IMG/VR virus record: IMGVR_UViG_3300031997_000012
Location: 1-53,393 of that record
Strand: one strand, 5' to 3'
Length of the DNA stretch: 53,393 nucleotides
DNA from: a virus
Positions 20,401 to 28,786 of this stretch are shown piece after piece. The stretch's first letter is position 1, and each line of letters opens with the position of its first letter. Below the pieces are notes generated by a model, which worked only from the letters and a program-made list of their open reading frames with translations, had not been told where the DNA came from and did not search any database. The position numbers and the translations under genes were made by a program.

Positions 20401-21708
20401 TCATAGGACTTGTTCTTCAATCAGCATAACATGATTATTAAACATTACTGGTATAACTTTTTTTGCCGCCCTGTTACGATTTTTACCTAAATAAAATCGC
20501 ATTTGAGGAATGTCCTCACGCTCCTCTCTTTCGGATTGACATAGTCCTAAAATAACATCTGCATCTGCCCAAATTCTTCCTGTAGCTTCAGCAATATCTT
20601 TACCAGTAACCACATCATTTTTTAAGGCACCCATTTTTGCCTGCACTGCAGACCACACAGGCTTATTTCTTCTAACAGCCAATGCCTTGCCCTCTCTATA
20701 ATTTCTTCCTATCCAAATATCTTCTCTAGCATTACTTCTTTTACAAAGATTAAGATAATCGATTACAATTAAATTCGGAATAAATCCATCTGAAAGCTCT
20801 TTATGAGTTAAAAAATCATCTATCTCTTTAACAGATGCACTCTCTGTAGGAAACATTTGAATAATTAACCTTGATTTAAACAGTTTAGAAAAATAGGTAA
20901 CATTATCGCATACCTGTGATGCTTTAGAAACAATCTCATCTTTAGTTAAGCGTGATAACCTCATATCAAACCTAATAGCTATATCATTTACACCACCCTC
21001 CAGAACAAAGTATATCACATTACTTTTTCCCAAAAGTGCGCCCACAGAAATGTTTACAAGTGTAGCAGTTTTACCACGACTAGGAGGCCCCACAACTAAC
21101 CCCAACTCTCCACCAGATAAACCGCCACCAAGATACCTGTTTAATTTTTTAAATCCAGTACTAACTACATTATCTGCCTTTTCATCCCTGGAATACACCC
21201 TAGATACCACATCAGAAAAATAATCATAACCCAAACTCATAGAAGATCCAAGAGAATCTACCTCGGATAAAGACATAGTAAGATTCTTTATATCTACAAC
21301 AGATCCTGATCCTATCTTTTTACCTATATCTAATAACAGTATTTTTAATTCCTGACGTTTAGCGTGGTTAACAATAACATCTGCAGTATAGGATTCAGGT
21401 GGTAGTTCACATAGAAACAGCAACTCTAGCAACTCGTCATAACTAGAACATCTTTCTTGATATACCTCTTCACTTTTTAACTTATCTAAAGTGCGTAAAA
21501 TTTCTGTTTTTAAAACATCCTTAGTAATTGAAATGCCGTAATTTTTGTAATACTCTGAAATTATAGAATAAATATCTCTATACATCTGATTTTCAAAATA
21601 TTGAAGTTTTACTACAGCATTATAATTAAAGTAAAAGCTTTTATCTCGAACAAGAAATGCTAGTAGTTTTAATTCAAACTCTTCATCAAATACGTAGGTT
21701 TCTACCAA
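20401..21708 (-). CDS. DnaB-like replicative helicase
   Basis: The 435-residue protein has a helical N-terminal domain of DnaB type (LLAFLVRDKSFYF...YRDIYSIISEYY) and a RecA-like motor. Walker A is VVGPPSRGKTATLVN, Walker B-like is LIVIDYLNL, and a late KNRNRAAKK region matches the DnaB C-terminal arginine/lysine segment. It unwinds the phage fork 5'-3' as a hexamer. Start is TTG at 21708, preceded by AAGGTGTAAC. The gene lies between the DnaC-like loader and the primase, the expected replisome order. Confidence 0.88.
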   Translation of the reverse strand: MVETYVFDEEFELKLLAFLVRDKSFYFNYNAVVKLQYFENQMYRDIYSIISEYYKNYGISITKDVLKTEILRTLDKLKSEEVYQERCSSYDELLELLFLCELPPESYTADVIVNHAKRQELKILLLDIGKKIGSGSVVDIKNLTMSLSEVDSLGSSMSLGYDYFSDVVSRVYSRDEKADNVVSTGFKKLNRYLGGGLSGGELGLVVGPPSRGKTATLVNISVGALLGKSNVIYFVLEGGVNDIAIRFDMRLSRLTKDEIVSKASQVCDNVTYFSKLFKSRLIIQMFPTESASVKEIDDFLTHKELSDGFIPNLIVIDYLNLCKRSNAREDIWIGRNYREGKALAVRRNKPVWSAVQAKMGALKNDVVTGKDIAEATGRIWADADVILGLCQSEREEREDIPQMRFYLGKNRNRAAKKVIPVMFNNHVMLIEEQVL

Positions 21709-21718
21709 AAGTTACACC
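21705..21718 (-). promoter_or_regulatory. Shared initiation sequence of DnaB-like gene
   Basis: Identical over 14 nt to 20365-20378 (GGTGTAACTTTTGG with TTG start). A weaker version, AGGTGAAACTTG, precedes the TTG start of the UvsW-like helicase at 25639. Confidence 0.6.
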
Positions 21719-21731
21719 TTCCTTTTTCTTT

Positions 21732-22316
21732 TCAACTATTAATCACTCTTCTATCTTCACCCGTAACATGAATCAGCTCACACATCCCTTGAATTCTACT
21801 AATTGCGTGTGAATGAAGACCAACAGAAACTAATCCTACAATATCAACATTTGCAGTAAAACAAGTTGGAAGCTTTTGCTCAAATCTACTGTTAATAATT
21901 GTTCTCAAAGTATCTGCCGACACATCTTTTAGCAGTACTGCAGAAATATCATCTAAAAATAACCACCTAACATTACAAACATAATCTAAATATGCCTGAC
22001 ATTCTTCCTCTTTTTTTATCTGTTTCAACTCCTTAAGAATTTTTTCAAATGAGGTATAAAAAATATCATTAATATTTAATTCGCTGTCACTATCCTCGAT
22101 TTTAGCCATTATAATACGATACAGTGAAACAAGAAGATGCGTTTTACCCACACCAAAACCGCCAAATAAGTATAAACCCTGCTTAGAAGATGTTTCATTA
22201 AGAAAATTCTGAAGTTTCTTTTCATATTTACCCAGTAATTCAAAATTATCTAGCATGCAATGCTGATAGGCTATCGGAATATAATAAAAGTAAGATGCGT
22301 GTCTAAATTTTTTCAT
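21732..22316 (-). CDS. DnaC-like helicase loader (AAA+)
   Basis: The 194-residue protein has Walker A GGFGVGKTHLL, Walker B WLFLDDIS, a sensor-1 region (PTCFTANVD) and a C-terminal SRIQGMCELI helix with an arginine finger candidate, the layout of DnaC/DnaI loaders. It should load the DnaB-like helicase, encoded 24 nt downstream, onto single-stranded DNA. The short N-terminus (about 40 residues) probably contacts the helicase. The ATG start lacks a strong ribosome site, suggesting coupling with the upstream gene, whose stop is only a few bases away. Confidence 0.85.
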   Translation of the reverse strand: MKKFRHASYFYYIPIAYQHCMLDNFELLGKYEKKLQNFLNETSSKQGLYLFGGFGVGKTHLLVSLYRIIMAKIEDSDSELNINDIFYTSFEKILKELKQIKKEEECQAYLDYVCNVRWLFLDDISAVLLKDVSADTLRTIINSRFEQKLPTCFTANVDIVGLVSVGLHSHAISRIQGMCELIHVTGEDRRVINS

Positions 22317-22319
22317 CTA

Positions 22320-23108
22320 TCAAACAGATGCCCTTTCTCGACTATTAAGTTTTAAATTCTCCAGCCATTCTGGATACCAATCTTCCTGTGTAATAGCTTC
22401 TACAGTACTTATTTTTTTAGGTAAATTCTTTTGAGTTAAATCCACTCTATCTAATTCACCATGAGACAAATCACCTAAAACCATTTCTGGAGTTACTTTT
22501 TTCATTCTCCTTTTATAAAACTTAGCTACCCTATCCAGTAATTCTTTTTCAGACCAACACTTTTTATCGGCCATCATTTTTATTGCATACACACAAAACC
22601 AATCTTTAGACTCAAAAGTAACAAAGTCTGTACTTATCTTTCTTTTTGCTAATTCACGTTCAAAATTCATAACTATTTTATTATCTACACTCTCAGAAGA
22701 AAAATCAATACTAACTAAATCAGCCAACCACGGTAGCGTATCATTAAGTCTACCTATAAATTCTTCTAATGCCACACTATCTTCACAAAATAATTCCTTC
22801 ATAGGATAATACTTTCTACCACTAGGTGTTAATATAAATTCAGACGCTAATCTATAAAACATAGTCACAGTCATACCTAAACCGCACCTAAAATCTTCCA
22901 ATGCAGTTGTTAATTGTATAAACACTTGTTTAGTCTTACCCTTAAGTAAAACTGGCAAAGCAATAACCCACTGTCTCTTTTTTCTACGTTTAAAACCTGA
23001 AAGCTGCTGTAAAAAAGAAGAAACAGCAGCGTCTACATCTTTAGATAAACCAAAATTTTTAGACTGTCTACCATAAATTAGCAACAAATTTTTAGAAATT
23101 CGTTTCAA
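22320..23108 (-). CDS. Replication-module protein of unknown function (262 aa)
   Basis: No family is recognised. The sequence has a basic centre (GFKRRKKRQW), a hydrophobic core, a helical middle (VALEEFIGRLNDTLPWLADL), and a C-terminal part with FYKRRMKKVTPEMV. I place the start at a TTG at 23108 that overlaps the helicase stop as TTGA; a longer TTG start at 23129 is possible. Wedged between the UvsW-like helicase and the DnaC-like loader, it is a candidate replication initiator, loader partner or single-strand-binding factor. Confidence 0.6.
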   Translation of the reverse strand: MKRISKNLLLIYGRQSKNFGLSKDVDAAVSSFLQQLSGFKRRKKRQWVIALPVLLKGKTKQVFIQLTTALEDFRCGLGMTVTMFYRLASEFILTPSGRKYYPMKELFCEDSVALEEFIGRLNDTLPWLADLVSIDFSSESVDNKIVMNFERELAKRKISTDFVTFESKDWFCVYAIKMMADKKCWSEKELLDRVAKFYKRRMKKVTPEMVLGDLSHGELDRVDLTQKNLPKKISTVEAITQEDWYPEWLENLKLNSRERASV

Positions 23109-25639
23109 ACAGTAATAATCCTTTCCCAAGTTTCATCAACTTCAAAAATTTCCATTCCCATATTTAGATACTCTTTCACTCTATCTTCACTATGCTTATA
23201 AAGATATTTTTTATTATGAGCATCAACAAAATCTACAATAGTTACTACATTTTCGCCTGATTTTTTTCTTAATGCTCTTCCTACTCTCTGAATAGTTTTT
23301 AACGGTGCTTTAAAACCAACTCCCATAATTAATACATCCATAGCAGGAACATCCAACCCTTCGTCACTAATGGTTGAAGATATTAAACATCTTAATTTCT
23401 TTTTCTTAAACTTATCCAGAGCATCCTGGACATTATCTCTCCCACCACTTATAAACTCAACTTCTAATCCTATATCTTCTACCATTTTTAAAATTACTTC
23501 TCCATGAGCAATACGCCATACTAATATAAAAACAGACTTTCCTTGCTCCACAAATCTTTTAGCTGACATAACAATAAATCTATTTCTTTCTAGATTATTT
23601 AGTATTCCCTTTTCGTACGCCTGATCAAACGTATAATGTCCCGGAATTTTTGGTTCACTAACATAGTGTAAATATGCAGTAGGTGAAGCAGAAATTCCTG
23701 CATCAATCAACTCTCTATTAGTTACAGAAACAATCTCATCTCCTGTTAATCCTCTAACTATTAGATTAGAAATTTCATCCTTACGTAAAGCTGTAGCCGA
23801 CAATCCGTATCTATAATATGATGTATTACAGGCCTTTAAACAGGATTCAAAAGTTTTACTCGAAATATGGTGGCAATTAGATACTAATATATTATCTGCA
23901 AAAAAATTATGATTATCTTCAACTTCAAGATTATAAATATACTTTGGTATTCTATTATTTGCTCTTTCCTTTATTTTTGTAACTTTATATGTATGATTAA
24001 ACATAAAAGCAAAAATTTTTTCTTTAATATTTTCAATATCACTAAGTTCATCATCACCGATAAATAAACATTGATACCCATTCGTTCTATAAGCTTCAAT
24101 CAAACTTTCAATTTTTTCTTTTGAATACCAATATGAAGTATTCCCTATTTCTATAACTTTTTTTTGTCCTTCGACTATAAAATCTGGACATTTATGTCTT
24201 TGTTTAGGCCGAAAACTATAAGATCCTATTTTAAACTCAATCCAATATACTCCATCTCCAGTATATTTTAATTTTTCAATTTTTAAATTTTTTATAATAG
24301 CTTCTGGTCTAGTTGGAAATTTTCTTTTTCTATGTGCACTAATAAAATTCTTCTTTCGTTCTAGAAGTTTATCAGGATTATTTTCGTAAAACAATCTATT
24401 AGAATTTCTAGATTTTTCAACAGTTAATCGATCAAAAGATGGATTACTAATTTTCATTCTATCACTTAAATATTTTCTATATTTAGCATTTTTACTTCTC
24501 TTACAAAAAATACGTTTTTTAATTTTAGGATCTTGTATAGGATAACCATGCTCTTTTAACCATTTTCCCAGTAAAAAATAATTCTTATTAAAATTATGTT
24601 GAGAATGATGACCTCCCAAACTAGATCCTGTTAAAAATTCTTTTCCACAAAACTTACATAAAAAAATCTTTTTAGAATTAGATTCATTAAAAATTATTTC
24701 ATCACCAACACATAAGTCTTTAGTTTTAATATAACCTCGATTTTTAACATAAATTTTATGATTTCCAGTACATTTAAAAGAAACTTCTTTATTATTTTTA
24801 TTAAAAAAAATTTTATACCAAGGATTACTACCTAAAATTTTTATATATCTTACAATTTTCTTTTTTTCATATTTTTTAAGTTCTAAATTATAACTAATTA
24901 CATATTCAACTTTAAATAAATTATTAATTGAATTTTCAACAATATTACCAATTTCTACAGTTTTATCGATATCAACTAATACTTGACTATTATATGGCAA
25001 ACACTCATCCGATATTACAACTTTAGACCTACTAAGCATTTCTTTAATTTCTGAATCATTAAGATTTTTAGCTATTGACGGAACAGATAAAACATTAATA
25101 TCTTCTATTTCTTTTATACCGGCACCGATCATACCAATTTTAACACCTAAACGCTGTTCCATTCTAGCTTTAGTTTGCTTCATAAGTGTAATTCTATGAG
25201 TAAAAAAATTAGTAGGTAAACCTAGTACTTGTATAATACCACAAGCTACTTCTGTTTTTCCAGCATTTGGTGGAGCAGAAATTATTCCTCTTTTTGTAGA
25301 TACCGCTTCGTTAATCATTTTAATCTGATAATCTCTTAATTCAATTCCATTTAAAGAGAGTATATTATTTTTATGCTCAACTAAAACACGATCATCTATG
25401 ATTTCGTAAGGAAATTCAATTTTAGATGTTACATACCCAATTAATCCTGTATAAAATGTACTTGTTAATAAATTAAAAAATCTTCTATAACCATCCCACA
25501 ATCCTCGTCTAAAATGAGGACTATAGAAATAACCTGGGACACGAACAGATAGAATTTTGTGAATCTGTTCTAGCTCTTCTTTTGTAGCTAATTTTTTATC
25601 TACTCTAGTATAAAGATTGTCAATATGAAAATGTAACAA
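23105..25639 (-). CDS. UvsW-like superfamily-2 helicase with intein in DECHH box
   Basis: After intein removal the protein is about 468 residues. It has an N-terminal UvsW-like domain (VPGYFYSPHFRRGLWDGYRR), Q-motif-like LRDYQ, Walker A APPNAGKTE, motif II DE|CHH restored across the splice junction, motif III SATALRKDE, and motif VI TIQRVGRALRK. UvsW/RadD-type helicases process branched DNA and D-loops in recombination-dependent replication. The 376-residue intein (C213 to N588) interrupts the most conserved motif. The start is TTG at 25639 in AGGTGAAACTTG, related to the other replication-gene leaders. It is the first gene of the replication module. Confidence 0.9.
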   Translation of the reverse strand: MLHFHIDNLYTRVDKKLATKEELEQIHKILSVRVPGYFYSPHFRRGLWDGYRRFFNLLTSTFYTGLIGYVTSKIEFPYEIIDDRVLVEHKNNILSLNGIELRDYQIKMINEAVSTKRGIISAPPNAGKTEVACGIIQVLGLPTNFFTHRITLMKQTKARMEQRLGVKIGMIGAGIKEIEDINVLSVPSIAKNLNDSEIKEMLSRSKVVISDECLPYNSQVLVDIDKTVEIGNIVENSINNLFKVEYVISYNLELKKYEKKKIVRYIKILGSNPWYKIFFNKNNKEVSFKCTGNHKIYVKNRGYIKTKDLCVGDEIIFNESNSKKIFLCKFCGKEFLTGSSLGGHHSQHNFNKNYFLLGKWLKEHGYPIQDPKIKKRIFCKRSKNAKYRKYLSDRMKISNPSFDRLTVEKSRNSNRLFYENNPDKLLERKKNFISAHRKRKFPTRPEAIIKNLKIEKLKYTGDGVYWIEFKIGSYSFRPKQRHKCPDFIVEGQKKVIEIGNTSYWYSKEKIESLIEAYRTNGYQCLFIGDDELSDIENIKEKIFAFMFNHTYKVTKIKERANNRIPKYIYNLEVEDNHNFFADNILVSNCHHISSKTFESCLKACNTSYYRYGLSATALRKDEISNLIVRGLTGDEIVSVTNRELIDAGISASPTAYLHYVSEPKIPGHYTFDQAYEKGILNNLERNRFIVMSAKRFVEQGKSVFILVWRIAHGEVILKMVEDIGLEVEFISGGRDNVQDALDKFKKKKLRCLISSTISDEGLDVPAMDVLIMGVGFKAPLKTIQRVGRALRKKSGENVVTIVDFVDAHNKKYLYKHSEDRVKEYLNMGMEIFEVDETWERIITV
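23876..25003 (-). mobile_element. Intein with Vsr-like homing endonuclease domain (376 aa)
   Basis: Protein residues 213-588. It begins CLPYNSQVLV (block A, Cys1), has a CTGNHKIYV block B, block F NLEVEDNHNFFAD and block G NILVSN followed by Cys+1. The penultimate residue is Ser instead of the usual His. The inserted part holds a CKFCGKEF-x-HH zinc finger (about 328-348) and a PDFIV...VIEIGN core (D486, E497) with YQCLFIGDDEL after it, resembling Vsr/EDxHD homing endonucleases. It sits exactly between E and C of the helicase DECHH motif. Confidence 0.9.
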
Positions 25640-25646
25640 GTTTCAC

Positions 25647-25910
25647 CTAAAAAGTCAATGCTTTAAGATTTCTAAACGTTTCTGAAAATGTAAGAGGATC
25701 TACTTTAGCTGTTCGATTGTAGAATGAAAGAATGTCAATCTCAAGTTTAGAAGTTGATTCAAAAACAAAAACTAACTTTTTACCATTGATTTTAGAAGGA
25801 GATTCAAGGAGAGGATTTCCACTGATTATTAAAAAAGCTGATAAAGCTAAATCTTGTAACTCTTTTTTCGGCACAGAACATGCCTTAGAAATAGTCATAT
25901 TCATCATCAT
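25647..25910 (-). CDS. DUF5659-like protein (87 aa)
   Basis: Matches what I recall of DUF5659: a hydrophobic ALSAFLIISGNPLLE segment, a NGKKLVFVFE strand, then DILSFYNRTAKVDP and a terminal FRNLKAL helix. These small phage proteins have no known role but often occur near replication or host-takeover genes. Start is one of clustered ATGs at 25910 and just after, behind AGGATAGAGG. It precedes the helicase by a few bases. Confidence 0.55.
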   Translation of the reverse strand: MMMNMTISKACSVPKKELQDLALSAFLIISGNPLLESPSKINGKKLVFVFESTSKLEIDILSFYNRTAKVDPLTFSETFRNLKALTF

Positions 25911-25934
25911 CCTCTATCCTATTAAATAAAAAAA

Positions 25935-26462
25935 CTAAAGAGCTAATCCAATTACAACACCTATCACAACAAATAACTCAGCAATTGCCATTGACTTCCA
26001 CCAAGACTTTTTCTTAGCTTCAATTATTAACTTTTCATTTAGTTGATTTGTTTGGTCTAAAATTTTATCCTTTACCAAATTCTGCTCTTTAAAAAACTCA
26101 GCTCGTTCTCTTTCAAGTTTACTACGAGATTTTTCTATTTCAAGAAGCTGATTAGTTAGTTCTAACTGCCGATTAAGATTTTCATTTTGAGAAATTAGAT
26201 TCGTACTAGATTGCTTTAAAACAGAAACCTGATCTGTAAGATTAGAGCATTGTTCTTCAATAACTGCCAACTTTTGTGTATTAAACAAAAGTAGCTCACT
26301 TTTTTCATAATCAAAAATTATTCCATCATAGGGAGCTACCTTGTCTTTTTCAAGAACATCAGCACTAAACGACTTAGTAACCAAACTTACGAAACAAATT
26401 GGCACGATCAACAAGACTAACAGGAACTTTAATCTTGGCAAGTTCTTCTTCCAATTTTGCAT
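25935..26462 (-). CDS. Signal-peptide, coiled-coil, C-terminal-anchor protein (possible outer spanin-like or envelope protein)
   Basis: The 175-residue protein has a basic start and hydrophobic signal-like segment (KFLLVLLIVPICFVSLV, then SFSAD as a cleavage-like site). It then has a short folded part (APYDGIIFDYE), a long coiled coil (about 65-145) and a C-terminal transmembrane helix (IAELFVVIGVVIGLAL). Its first 89 nt overlap the end of the preceding coiled-coil gene in another frame, the arrangement of spanin pairs. Spanins fuse inner and outer membranes at lysis. The C-terminal helix is atypical for an outer-membrane lipoprotein, so the call is tentative. Confidence 0.45.
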   Translation of the reverse strand: MQNWKKNLPRLKFLLVLLIVPICFVSLVTKSFSADVLEKDKVAPYDGIIFDYEKSELLLFNTQKLAVIEEQCSNLTDQVSVLKQSSTNLISQNENLNRQLELTNQLLEIEKSRSKLERERAEFFKEQNLVKDKILDQTNQLNEKLIIEAKKKSWWKSMAIAELFVVIGVVIGLAL

Positions 26463-26775
26463 AGTTTTTCTCCAACTCTAAACTTTTCCCAGAAAGTTCT
26501 TTGTTAACTTTCACCAACTCATCATTTTTACGTTTAAGTAAATCTAATTTTTTACTGACTTCTACCGATTTTTTACTCAAAATATCGAGATTAAACTTAA
26601 AATCAGATTCCTGTTTTTTTGCATCTTCTTTTAATTTTATATTAATAGATCTAAGTTCTTGAACTTCTTTCTCAAATTTACTAACGTTGCTACAATCTTT
26701 TAGAAAGAACAAAGCTACAAACACCAGACCAATTACTGCCAAACTCAGAAGTAAATTGTTTTTAGTTAGTTTCAT
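26374..26775 (-). CDS. Membrane-anchored coiled-coil protein (possible inner spanin-like)
   Basis: The 133-residue protein has an N-terminal transmembrane helix (NLLLSLAVIGLVFVALFFL), then a cysteine and almost entirely coiled coil to the end. That is the architecture of a Rz-type inner spanin. Its end overlaps the next gene by 89 nt. No holin or endolysin is seen next to it. It is the first gene behind a regulatory gap with repeats and an extended -10. The ATG has only a weak ribosome site (CTGGC). Confidence 0.5.
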   Translation of the reverse strand: MKLTKNNLLLSLAVIGLVFVALFFLKDCSNVSKFEKEVQELRSINIKLKEDAKKQESDFKFNLDILSKKSVEVSKKLDLLKRKNDELVKVNKELSGKSLELEKNYAKLEEELAKIKVPVSLVDRANLFRKFGY

Positions 26776-26870
26776 GCCAGTATTAAATAAAATTTTTTAA
26801 ATTTAAACTAGAATTCTAAAATAAGCTCCAGGATGAGTTTAAACCTATTTGCTTAAAAAACATATAATTT

Positions 26871-26939
26871 ATTATACATAGCAAAAAACACATCATTTAA
26901 TGCTGTTCTATATAGGTTATTTATCATTCTATATAGGTT
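26871..26939 (-). promoter_or_regulatory. Candidate activator-controlled promoter with paired 13-bp operators
   Basis: The 13-bp direct repeats TTCTATATAGGTT at 26906-26918 and 26927-26939 are exactly 21 bp apart, two helical turns, so proteins would bind the same face. An extended -10, TGTATAAT, lies at 26878-26871 on the minus strand with no good -35. The repeats would sit near -42 to -75, the usual place for an activator. The whole gap (26776-26999) is otherwise AT-rich with no gene. Confidence 0.5.
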
Positions 26940-26999
26940 TAACTATGTTATTTTTCAGATTGCCGACCGTTTTTGACATCATCCTTCTTAAATTATCTT

Positions 27000-28247
27000 T
27001 CACAAGGCTATAACAGTTAGATTAGCCCATGACCATGTTATAGGATACAAAGCATAACGTGTAGCCTGAACTTTTATTGTATGTAAACCTGCGGCTAAAG
27101 ACACAACCTCTTGAACTGTATTACACGTAGACCAGTTACCTGCACCTCCCCCCACTGCCAAACCTCCGAAACGCCATTCTCTTTCTATGCCCCCACCCGT
27201 AAATTTCATACGATGTGCATACCCTACAGTATCTGAAGGTTGAGCTGAGCACATGAGCAAAACAGATCTTGGTGATGATAAACTTATTGTAACTTCTAAA
27301 CCTGTATCAGAAAAACCGTTTATAAGTGCATAGCTATCTACTGAAGAAGATCCAAAAGTTCCTACAGACCCATGACAATGCAAAGTTTCTGCATTAGAAG
27401 TCGGTCCATGAGTTAATGTATTTAAATTAGCAGCAGTAACATGGCTATCTATGCCATCTAATGCCTGATTAATTTCTGCACCTGTTGTTGATATAGGGGT
27501 TGCCCCTATTTGCCATAAACCTTCTTTATGATGACCGGCGTTAACTCCAGTTAAATGATGATCTGTTCCAAACAATGTTGACCAAAATTCTAACCTTTGG
27601 ACTCTTGTCGTTGAAGTCCAATTAGGAACTGCTGCAGATGAAGTTCCTGTTGTATCTATAATAGTTAGAAGTCCTGTAGTTCCATTATACTGAATTTCTG
27701 CAATAGCCCAATAACCAGCTGGAGCATTGGGAGCATTAAGTGCATTAAGTGCTGAATATGCTATTACTATATCAAAATAAGCTTTATTTAGCAAAGTATT
27801 TACAGATGCAGTTGCATAAGTATTTGGACTCACTGTATCATCTACAAACCAGCGACTCCCCGCTTCTTTTGGTAAATCAGTCTGCTTTATACAAATTGAT
27901 ACCCAACGAGTGTTTCCTGCTACTGGAGATGCTTCTAATCCCGTTCCACTAAGAGGCCATGTTCCAGAACCACCAGTAAAAATACTAATAGTTTCTGCAG
28001 CATCTACCTGCACTACCTTTTGTGCAAACTGAAGAACACCCGCACTTAAACTAACGGTTTTTGCCGCCCCTGTTACCCTTAGTGTAGTTTGGGTAGAATC
28101 ATCCATTATTCGTCCTTGATTAAGAGGACTCAAACAAAGCCAATTTTCACCAATAAAATTAGCAACATTTGAATGATCAGCAGATTTATTTAAGTCTAAA
28201 AGCTCGACTAATTGTTTGTCTGTCCAATTCGCAACATCAAGCGCCAT
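27000..28247 (-). CDS. Tail fibre / receptor-binding protein
   Basis: The 415-residue protein is Ser/Thr/Gly/Ala-rich with long beta-type stretches. It has GTDHHLTGVNAGHHKEGLWQ and LTHGPTSNAETLHCHG histidine-rich turns typical of phage fibre domains, and a compact C-terminal beta domain (HRMKFTGGGIEREWRFGG). It is the last structural gene of the tail block, right after the gpI-like baseplate protein and a small partner, the usual position of fibres. It probably forms a trimer attached to the baseplate and contacts the host surface. Confidence 0.7.
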   Translation of the reverse strand: MALDVANWTDKQLVELLDLNKSADHSNVANFIGENWLCLSPLNQGRIMDDSTQTTLRVTGAAKTVSLSAGVLQFAQKVVQVDAAETISIFTGGSGTWPLSGTGLEASPVAGNTRWVSICIKQTDLPKEAGSRWFVDDTVSPNTYATASVNTLLNKAYFDIVIAYSALNALNAPNAPAGYWAIAEIQYNGTTGLLTIIDTTGTSSAAVPNWTSTTRVQRLEFWSTLFGTDHHLTGVNAGHHKEGLWQIGATPISTTGAEINQALDGIDSHVTAANLNTLTHGPTSNAETLHCHGSVGTFGSSSVDSYALINGFSDTGLEVTISLSSPRSVLLMCSAQPSDTVGYAHRMKFTGGGIEREWRFGGLAVGGGAGNWSTCNTVQEVVSLAAGLHTIKVQATRYALYPITWSWANLTVIAL

Positions 28248-28264
28248 AATACCTCCTATTAAAA

Positions 28265-28768
28265 TTACTTAATTTCTGTAAATCCTACACCTAAAGATAG
28301 ACCATTCCATGACCAGGTTGTTGGATTTGAATCTATAACTTTATAACTTCCTGCTTGTAAATCAATGTTTGGATAGCATTCCCAAAAAAGTTTATCAACA
28401 ATTACAGCATCCCATATTCCATAAGATGTTCCCTTTAAATCTACTAATTCTAAAGTACCAACTGGATTGACCCCTCCACAATGATATGTTTTAACTGAGT
28501 TAATATGCTTTTCATCTTCTAAAACAAATATCATAGACTTCGTAGGGTTATCCTCGATATGAAGAGTATTTATGTTAGTAAAAATAGGTTTAATTACTTT
28601 TTTCTCTATTTTCTCTACTTTATCTTCTTTTAATTCAACTATTTCCTTAGCAATTTCTGATTCCTTAGCAATTTCTATTTTTAGTTCTGGTTTTTTAAAC
28701 ACAAATTTACCTCTTTCTGGTTCTTTAAAAACTTCTTTTTCTGATTCCTTCCATTTACCCTTCCACAT
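28265..28768 (-). CDS. Tail-associated hypothetical protein (167 aa)
   Basis: The N-terminal 60 residues are highly charged and helical with K/E repeats (KEIVELKEDKVEKIEKKV), followed by a beta-rich C-terminal domain ending WSWNGLSLGVGF. The C-terminus resembles the WSWANLTV end of the adjacent fibre, suggesting that it too decorates or helps assemble the fibre. Family unknown. Confidence 0.5.
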   Translation of the reverse strand: MWKGKWKESEKEVFKEPERGKFVFKKPELKIEIAKESEIAKEIVELKEDKVEKIEKKVIKPIFTNINTLHIEDNPTKSMIFVLEDEKHINSVKTYHCGGVNPVGTLELVDLKGTSYGIWDAVIVDKLFWECYPNIDLQAGSYKVIDSNPTTWSWNGLSLGVGFTEIK

Positions 28769-28786
28769 TTTAGTTCCTCCTTTTTT

